From positions 62,501-83,288 of the forward strand of contig JAQGDQ010000890.1 of the NCBI GenBank assembly GCA_030141605.1: a stretch of DNA of 20,788 bases, read 5' to 3'. Of this stretch, positions 14,557-20,788 are shown one piece after another; the stretch's first letter is position 1; the number at the start of each line of letters is the position of its first letter. Origin of the DNA: Tubiluchus corallicola (taxonomy: Eukaryota > Priapulida > Priapulimorpha > Priapulimorphida > Tubiluchidae). The notes beneath the pieces are model-generated. The model was not told where the DNA came from and ran no database searches. It saw only the letters and a program-made list of their open reading frames with translations. Both the position numbers and the translations under genes were made by a program.

Positions 14557-15207
14557 CAAGATCGACAAATATTGTGATAGTCAAGACAGCTTATTATTTC
14601 TTTATTGGTTGAAAAATACTCAACAGTACTTCATCTTTCATCAGCCTCGCGGCACGACTTTGTGTCTATTAACTACTGAACACAAATTTCTCTTACGAAG
14701 GGCCGTCGAGAGAGACGAATTGCGGCGGGAATCAAATTGAATAAGTGGAGGAAAAGCCCAACAGATGTCTGCAAATGGCCGCGAAAAATTCTACCAAATA
14801 AGATTTGAGGTCTCACTGTGCTCTCACCCAATTCTGCTCACAAGTAGCGACTTCAAAGTGCAGTGTAAATTTTTAACTGCATGTAAAACGCCAAGTTTTG
14901 TGTAATGATTTCAGACGAACTCGTAATGTTGAAATTGAGATTTTTTCCAATAACTTGTCTCAGTTTAAGTTTGGGAGTATGAACGTTAAAATGAATCAAT
15001 TTTTTTAATGGTCACTCGTAATGTGTGGAAACTTGGAGTAAAATTGGCTTTAAAGTTCGATTTCAAATATCCCAATATGCATCTATTTGATGGGTCAAAA
15101 GTCTTGAACTGACACAATACTTTGTCTTACCAATTCAGCTGATCATTTCTCTTTCTGTAACAAGCAATAACAAATATATATTATAACCATAACTTTAGTA
15201 ATAATAG
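14557..15207. other. unique non-coding sequence
   Basis: AT-rich sequence with no gene or element recognised. Confidence 0.55.
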
Positions 15208-15350
15208 TAATCTATCATTATTACTATTATTAATTATTACTAGTTGTAATAATAGTAATTATTACTATTATTATTATCATTAATCTATCATTATTACTAT
15301 TATTAATTATTACTATTAGTAATAATAGTAATTATTATTATTATTAATAG
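15208..15350. repeat. AT-rich palindrome present as two 73-bp direct copies
   Basis: Both copies begin TAATCTATCATTATTACTAT (15208 and 15281, a 73-base period). Each contains an arm of the form TAATTATTACTA facing its inverse GTAATAATAGTAATTA. Each copy can thus fold into a hairpin or cruciform, and the two together form a larger one. The sequence is built almost only from TAA, ATT and AGT words. Confidence 0.85.
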
Positions 15351-16412
15351 TTTATCTGTCATCATTACAACCAAAAAGCTGAATTACAGTACAGCATAAA
15401 ATTACAAAACATGAATTTTTTTAAAAAGAATAAGCAAGGCAGAACATTCAGCAACAAATTGTATTACACTGTTACAAGATACATGAGCGAAATAAATTAA
15501 AATTAAACGAGTCGAAACTTGAGCTTGGAAATTAAATAAGCCATATGAGATGCAACTGTTCTCGAATCTCTCTATTCTGCATCTAGGTAAAGGGGTATTC
15601 CAAATGGTGGAGTGTGCTATATCTGTGAGTTTGGGCATCTGGCAATAAAGTGTGGATTTTATTATTGGGATTTTTGAATTGATATGGACTTCTTGCAAGA
15701 ATTTTGGCAATAACAATAACAATAACGATAACAACAATAATAACAATAACAATATTTGGAACAGCAGTGTTACTAAGCGGCATCATTGACCAATAGTTAC
15801 ATGTCAAAAACACAGTGAATGTCACAGACAGTCACGCAGGTAAAGAATGCAAACTAATAATAGTTAACGATTTGCGTTTGCTCTTTTGACATGAATTGCT
15901 TAATAGGTTTTCCCCAAATCAATGTGATGATTTTTGTATGAACTATCTTGTATATCTTTGACTTTATTACTGCTGTCATTTCAAAACACTGGATGAATGT
16001 TATTAGCAAGGTCATCTCTGCACAGATTCTCACTGTAAGTTGGAAGTGCTGCTAGGCGGAAGAAAATCCTATTAGGAAGCAAAAATGCAATCAAGACTGT
16101 CATCAGCAGTCTCACGAGGTTTTCCCGGCTGGAGATGAGTGCTTTATGGTTAGACACTTAAGCGTGCAAAGCTTAATTAGACCAAATGAGACCCCGCGAA
16201 ATTCACAGCAAAGTGCTTGTCACGACTGCAAAAACTAGTAGCTACTTGCTAAAGCTGCTAAACGACTGAGGTAAGAAACATACGTAAGATGTCAATTCAA
16301 TGTTCTTGAGAGCAACTAAACTAAAGCACTTCATTAGCGAAATTAGAACTGTGTCCATCCGTCCGTTCGTGTACAATTTGAAATTGATTGATAGCACAAC
16401 GATTATCAGAGA
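15351..16412. other. non-coding stretch with a small (CAATAA)n run
   Basis: No gene recognised. A (CAATAA)-type microsatellite of about 45 bases lies at 15708-15753. It opens the spurious minus-strand Leu and Val/Ile frames at 15402-15825. Confidence 0.55.
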
Positions 16413-16480
16413 TAGGTAAGAGCCTAGTGGTTAAGGTGTTTGCTTAGCGACAAAAATTTAGTAGCGCCGAGACCAGTCAG
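16413..16480 (+). mobile_element. tRNA-derived SINE head (degenerate)
   Basis: GAGCCTAGTGGTTAAGG at 16420-16436 matches an RNA polymerase III A box (TRGCNNAGYNGG) apart from the first base and the final G, and carries the tRNA-like GTGGTTAAGG continuation. GCGCCGAGACC at 16464-16474 fits the B box (GGTTCRANYCC) at 7 of 11 positions. The two starts are 44 bases apart, exactly the spacing between positions 8 and 52 of a tRNA. The B box is too degraded for a working tRNA gene and no acceptor stem is visible, so an old tRNA-derived SINE fits best. Its body may continue toward about 16560, but I cannot mark the 3' end. Confidence 0.5.
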
Positions 16481-17590
16481 TAAATGGACAGGTGCCGGCC
16501 CAGTAGTGAACTACGCCCAGAACTTTCTACATTTTCCCAAAACCGTAGAAACAGCTGACGACAGTATGCCATATGAAATCAGCCAAAAGCAAGTTTTAAG
16601 ATAAAAATTGAAATTTTAATTTTACCTCTGTGCTTACGCATGGGGTTCAAACATGTGTATTACGTCACAATCGAACACATCTGAACTGAGAGGTACAGCA
16701 CCTGTTTTCCATGCAATGCTTTTTCGAAATGCAGGCGCCAGTGCCTTTCTAACTAATGAATGGCAAAATGCATGTAACAGCGAGGAACTAGTTCCGGAAA
16801 CACGAAATCGCATTTCTGTGCTAATAAGTCATTTTTGAAAAAATAGCATGTTTACCTTCAATATTTTAAGCAGTAGATTGTTTTGACGAACGTGTTTAGG
16901 ATTGGGTCCGGTTTAAGTGTTCCCTTTAAATATTATTATGACACTTTTATTGTGATCTAAATGTTCTTTACCCTGCGTCAGTTTTAAAGGTGAATCTTAT
17001 CTGTTGTGGTGCATCTCCATTACTAAAAATCGATTACCAAGAAAGGGATGACTATTACATTATCTCTGCCTACAGCGTGCTTTTGAAACTCTCCGCTTTT
17101 ACCGAAACAGACTCAATAAGATGCTTTGACTCAATAGACAGTTCACTAATATTGATCGTTTCAATTTTTTGCCTCGAATGAACGCACAACAAATTGGCAC
17201 GTTTGGCGAACCGTACTGTGTGTTTACTTGACGGCTGCGTTATGTTTTTGTAAAAGTTTTGAAGCTGTCCCGAGGCCACACATTGATGACGAGAACACGG
17301 GTTTCATTTGATCAAGTCCGACGCGTGTTGACGTTTATAAGCAAAGCGTTAAATAAATCCGTGTATTAGGCTTATGTCCGACGTTGAATTGGTCTGGTGA
17401 TAACTAAATTTGTTGCCATGCGAATAAATTTGAACTTTTTTGAAAACCAGCGAATGTGACGCACTGCTGGTTTCACTGCTGGCTGACATAAGAAACATTA
17501 AACTGCACGTCTGCTGCTGCTTTAACCAAGCGCAACTACTTTAATCCGATTCTGGGCCCAATTACCAAGCTGATTAAGGTAACCTGCATA
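16481..17590. other. about 1.1 kb with no recognised gene
   Basis: AT-rich unique sequence. It may include the rest of the SINE at its left edge. The small open frames at 16653-16838, 16990-17181 and 17070-17279 show no known domain and overlap on opposite strands. Confidence 0.5.
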
Positions 17591-18270
17591 TTGCAACCTA
17601 GATTTACCAAGTTTTGTAATAATAACGAAGTTCGTAAAAGTCACTAACCACTTTGGTAAAAATGTCATTTTATTTTTGTCAAAAAATTTCCCTTATTTTT
17701 GTTAAAAAACGGATCACTGGTTCTATAAGACGTTAGACACTTCAGCAAAACATGCTGGTTTTACAAACAAGTGGCCACTTTTGTAAAAATGTCGCTAGTT
17801 TCGTTGTAAAAACGTCACTAGTTTCGTTGTAAAAATGTCACTAGTTTCGTTGTAAAAACGTCACTAGTTTCGTTGTAAAAATGTCACTAGTTTCGTTGTA
17901 AAAATGTCACTAGTTTCGTTGTAAAATTGTCACAAGTTTCGTTCTAAAAATGTCACTAGTTTTGTTCTAAAAATGTCACTAGTTTTGTTCTAAAAATGTC
18001 ACTAGTTTCGTAAAAATTCCCACACACTTTTATAAAATACGAGGTTACACTTTTTGTCAAATTTTTGTCTTACTGTTTTATTCACCGAGGTTTTTTTTTA
18101 CAAAACCGGGAAAATTTTTTGACAAAAATAGTAGCGTCTGGTTTTACAAGAGTGGGTATGTTTTTTTACAAAATAGGTGACATTTTTACCAAACAAGTTA
18201 TTCTTTTTACAAAACTTTACAAAAGTGCGAGTTTTTATAAACTTGGTAATTTTACAATTTGAGGTTGCAA
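17591..18270. mobile_element. foldback-like element with inverted arms and internal 23-bp repeats
   Basis: The left end reads TTGCAACCTAGATTTACCAAG. The right end, reverse complemented from 18270, reads TTGCAACCT, then a short AT insert, then ATTACCAAGTTT. Further in, TTTGGTAAAAATGTCA (about 17652-17670) faces its inverse TGACATTTTTACCAAA (about 18178-18195). TTTTTGTCAAAAAATTTCCC (about 17673-17694) faces GGGAAAATTTTTTGACAAAAA (about 18109-18128). The arms are thus long imperfect inverted repeats. Between them lies a direct 23-bp array (17780-18009). No transposase frame is present. Long inverted repeats with internal subrepeats are the known layout of Foldback-type elements. I could not see a target-site duplication. 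Confidence 0.65.
17780..18009. repeat. 23-bp minisatellite, ten copies
   Basis: Ten units of exactly 23 bases start at 17780 and repeat to 17987. The core is TGTAAAAATGTCACTAGTTT, with GTTGT in the early copies and GTTCT in the last three. Each intact unit contains the palindrome ACTAGT. Weaker relatives of the TGTAAAAATGTCA word fill both arms of the surrounding inverted-repeat element, in opposite orientation on the right. Confidence 0.95.
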
Positions 18271-19565
18271 CGTTCCTTTTACAAATTTAGTGACAAACTG
18301 CATAAAGTTCTTTACCACTGCAGCCTTGCTGAAGACATTAACATGGCACCCAAGATATCTTAAATAATCCTTCGTTGTCATAACAGTTATAATCATCTAA
18401 ATGTTTTGGCCACTTCTGCACTGTTAATTCTATTCAAGCTGTTATCCAACTCTGTTATAATGATACATGCTGTGGAACAGCATATCTTCAAATGCTCTCA
18501 GACTGTTTGTTTTACTTTTGTCTTGTCTTGGTTCCCTTTTTGTCTTAGTTTTACACCGTAAGGGAAAATTTCATCCTCAGCTTTTTGGCGTAGTGTGGGA
18601 GCCTAGTTGGGTTACGTAGTAACTAAAAAATATAACAGAGTCAAAACAGTAAAAGGTTTTTAGGTAAAATGCATAAAACCAAATCTTGTGTGAAAAATCA
18701 CTGTAATACATAGAACTTGTTTAGCTCTTCCGCATACTGTTTGTCGAAAATTACTGTAATCAGTTTCGCATATATCTTTACACAAGGCAAGGTAAACAGT
18801 TGAGTGGTTACGGTGAATGCTACACAAGGTTAGATGAGTTACAACCGAGAAACTACCACTAAACAAATTCAATTGCCATACTGCCCAGATGTTTCTCTCC
18901 CAGATGGATATGTACTGGATAACCGAATGTGAGTAAGGTACCTCTGCTAATACAGTGTGTCGTCTCAGAAGATTATCATCGCAAGTGTGATGGAATGCTG
19001 GATTCCAGCTTCAAGTATGCTGAACTGTAGAAAAACTGCGTGCATGAAATACCAGACAAGAATTCAAAACCAGTGAGAATGATTGGCGACTCGCTATTAC
19101 TCAAATATAATAATGTACATACATGTATACAACTATAATTTTTTGATGGAACGATATTATTTATTAAACGACTTTTTTAAATATCTTTTCTAATTTCTGC
19201 TCGTCTTTCATGTTGAATAAAATTTTTTATCTAAAATTGCAGACGGTTTGGTAGCATAGCGTTTCAAGGCTTGGTATTTTAATTTTTCAAGAACTTGGAT
19301 TGTCAGTAACTTGAAGAATTGGATTACTGGTTCAAGGTACAGTAGTTCAGAATGAATTAGTAGATCAAAATCAGTACAGTGATTTTTGGGGCACACTGTA
19401 TAGTGCAGCACGTTCAAGAAAATCATTATTAATTTTTCTTATAATTAATAAAACAGCTGAATGACGTAATAATTGTTCATAATTTGCAAGTAAAGTGTTT
19501 TATTACTATGAATCGAAGGTTTATGTTTGTAACGGTTTGTCAAAAATTGAATAATTTACTGTTTA
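18271..19565. other. unique non-coding sequence
   Basis: AT-rich sequence with no gene or element recognised. The small minus-strand open frames at 18660-18872 and 19208-19426 have no known domain. A short palindromic patch, GTACATACATGTATAC, lies near 19115-19132. Confidence 0.55.
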
Positions 19566-19858
19566 TAGTCAAAACACAACAACTTTATTAAAACTTTTAA
19601 GTTACATAGTTAAAAAATCCTGTCAAACGTTTCGACAGACTGCCGTCATCATCAGTGGTAAGTTTTTTACAAACATACAAGCAGTTTATATAGGAAGGCC
19701 TGCAGTATAGAACATTATGCATTAATTATGTATTTAACAGAAGCCAAACAGGTAATGAATAAGCGACCAGTAGAAAAGAAATTGATACAATAAAATTGTG
19801 CAGGTATTTTTTAACTATGTAAATTAGAAGTTTTAATAAAGTTGAGGTGTTTTAACTA
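19566..19858. mobile_element. 293-bp inverted-repeat element flanked by TA
   Basis: The left arm (19562-19622) and right arm (19801-19862) are inverted repeats of about 61 bases with roughly eight differences. Shared words include AAAACAC, CAACTTTATTAAAACTT and ACATAGTTAAAAAAT. If TA at 19564-19565 and 19859-19860 is the target duplication, the element begins TAGTCAAAACAC and ends GTGTTTTAACTA. This suits a non-autonomous Tc1/mariner-type MITE. Each arm has an AATAAA hexamer facing outward, at 19835-19840 on + and 19884-19889 minus 300 (that is, 19584-19589) on -. The interior has no open frame. An alternative is two Penelope-type element ends placed head to head. Confidence 0.75.
19629..19655 (-). 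ncRNA. hammerhead-ribozyme-like core (incomplete)
   Basis: Read on the minus strand, CTGATGA (19655-19649) is followed by one extra T, then a 5-bp stem GACGG/CTGTC with loop CAGT (19647-19634), then GAAAC (19633-19629). The order CUGAUGA, stem II, GAAA is the conserved hammerhead core. The extra base before stem II is unusual, and I found no clear stem I or stem III partner and cleavage triplet. Activity is therefore doubtful. Hammerhead motifs are known in Penelope-type retroelements and in animal repeats. Confidence 0.3.
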
Positions 19859-19888
19859 TAAAACCTTTTAAGCGCCTTTAATAAAAAA

Positions 19889-20788
19889 AATTCTGTTTGT
19901 TTGTGATTAATATGAGTTACATTTATTTAAAGAAGTAGCTTGCACAATTACATGTTCATCACTGATGCTGATTCTGTTTGTTGGTGATTAATATGAGTTA
20001 CATTTATTTAGAGAAGTAGCTTGCACAATTACATGTTCATCACTGATGCTGATTCCGTTTGTTGGTGATTAATATGAGTTACATTTATTTAGAGAAGTAG
20101 CTTGCACAATTACTTGTTCATCACTGATGCTGATTCTGTTTGTTGGTGATTAATATGAGTTACATTTATTTAGAGAAGTAGCTTGCACAATTACATGTTC
20201 ATCACTGATGCTGACTTGTTTGTTGGTGATTATCGAGTTACATTTATTTGAAGAAGTAGCTTGCATAATTACATGTTCATCACTGATGCTGATTCTGTTT
20301 GTTGGTGATTAATATGAGTTACATTTATTTAGAGAAGTAGCTTGCACAATTACATGTTCATCACTGATGCTGATTCTGTTTGTTGGTGATTAATATGAGT
20401 TACATTTATTTAGAGAAGTAGCTTGCACAATTACATGTTCATCACTGATGCTGATTCTGTTTGTTGGTGATTAATATGAGTTACATTTATTTAGAGAAGT
20501 AGCTTGCACAATTACATGTTCATCACTGATGCTGATTCTGTTTGTTGGTGATTAATATGAGTTACATTTATTTAGAGAAGTAGCTTGCACAATTACATGT
20601 TCATCACTGATGCTGATTCTGTTTGTTGGTGATTAATATGAGTTACATTTATTTAGAGAAGTAGCTTGCACAATTACATGTTCATCACTGATGCTGATTC
20701 TGTTTGTTGGTGATTAATATGAGTTACATTTATTTAGAGAAGTAGCTTGCACAATTACATGTTCATCACTGATGCTGATTCTGTTTGT
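19889..20788. repeat. 81-bp satellite array, runs off the window
   Basis: Units start at 19889, 19970, 20051, 20132, 20213, 20291, 20372, 20453, 20534, 20615 and 20696. A 12-base partial copy follows at 20777. All units are 81 bases except the fifth (20213-20290), which is 78 bases and carries several changes. Key words are GTTGGTGATTAATATGAG, AGAGAAGTAGCTTGCAC and CATGTTCATCACTGATGCT. The first unit is diverged (GTTTGTG, TTTAAAG) and the third has two changes. The six units from 20291 on look identical, so the array is most homogeneous toward its interior. Every frame on both strands has a stop, so it is non-coding. The array's true length is unknown. Confidence 0.97.

Noticed and set aside
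14519-14740. 73-codon frame beginning in the 60-bp duplication
   Set aside because: No recognisable domain and the frame does not continue through the first duplicate copy in a gene-like way.
16643-16653. GGTTCAAACAT as a second RNA polymerase III B box
   Set aside because: No A box is found 35-60 bases upstream and the last two positions do not match.
19889-20788. CRISPR-like array
   Set aside because: Units are contiguous 81-base repeats with no unique spacers, and no cas genes are present; it is a eukaryotic satellite.

Overview
This window looks like non-coding, repeat-rich nuclear DNA from a eukaryote, most likely an invertebrate animal. It is AT-rich, has no bacterial-style operons or ribosome binding sites, and carries microsatellites, minisatellites, a satellite array, LINE relics, MITE-like elements and a tRNA-derived SINE head. 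Long (GA)n tracts, CAGA-type repeats and this mix of elements would fit a marine lophotrochozoan such as a mollusc, but the sequence does not fix the taxon. I found no convincing host protein-coding gene or exon. Almost all long open frames here are low-complexity or tandem-repeat translations.

Layout. Bases 1-303 are a CTG/TTG trinucleotide tract cut by the window edge. Three long polypurine (GA)n tracts lie at 1169-1350, 6073-6331 and 7184-7600, all with the purine strand on +. A 31-bp minisatellite (2360-3032) keeps perfect phase for 21 full copies. A CAC/CAT/CCA tract fills 3952-4232. From about 8955 to 10519 lie two decayed, same-orientation copies of the 3' half of one LINE-like (non-LTR) retrotransposon family. 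The second ends directly in a (TAA)n tail. At 11372-11835 is a 456-bp TTAA-flanked element with piggyBac-type ends. At about 12345-12945 is a 42-bp array whose intact core (seven copies) encodes a basic 14-residue repeat. At 14437-14556 is a 60-bp tandem duplication, and at 15208-15350 a doubled AT-rich palindrome.

The right end is the most structured part. A tRNA-like SINE head with A and B boxes exactly 44 bases apart lies at about 16413-16480. A foldback-like element (17591-18270) has related inverted ends and ten exact-length 23-bp repeats inside. A 293-bp TA-flanked inverted-repeat element (19566-19858) carries outward-facing AATAAA signals in both arms and a hammerhead-ribozyme-like core on the minus strand. 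An 81-bp satellite array (19889-20788) starts 30 bases later and runs off the window.

No genes here can be shown to work together. The biology visible is transposition, now decayed, plus tandem-repeat expansion.
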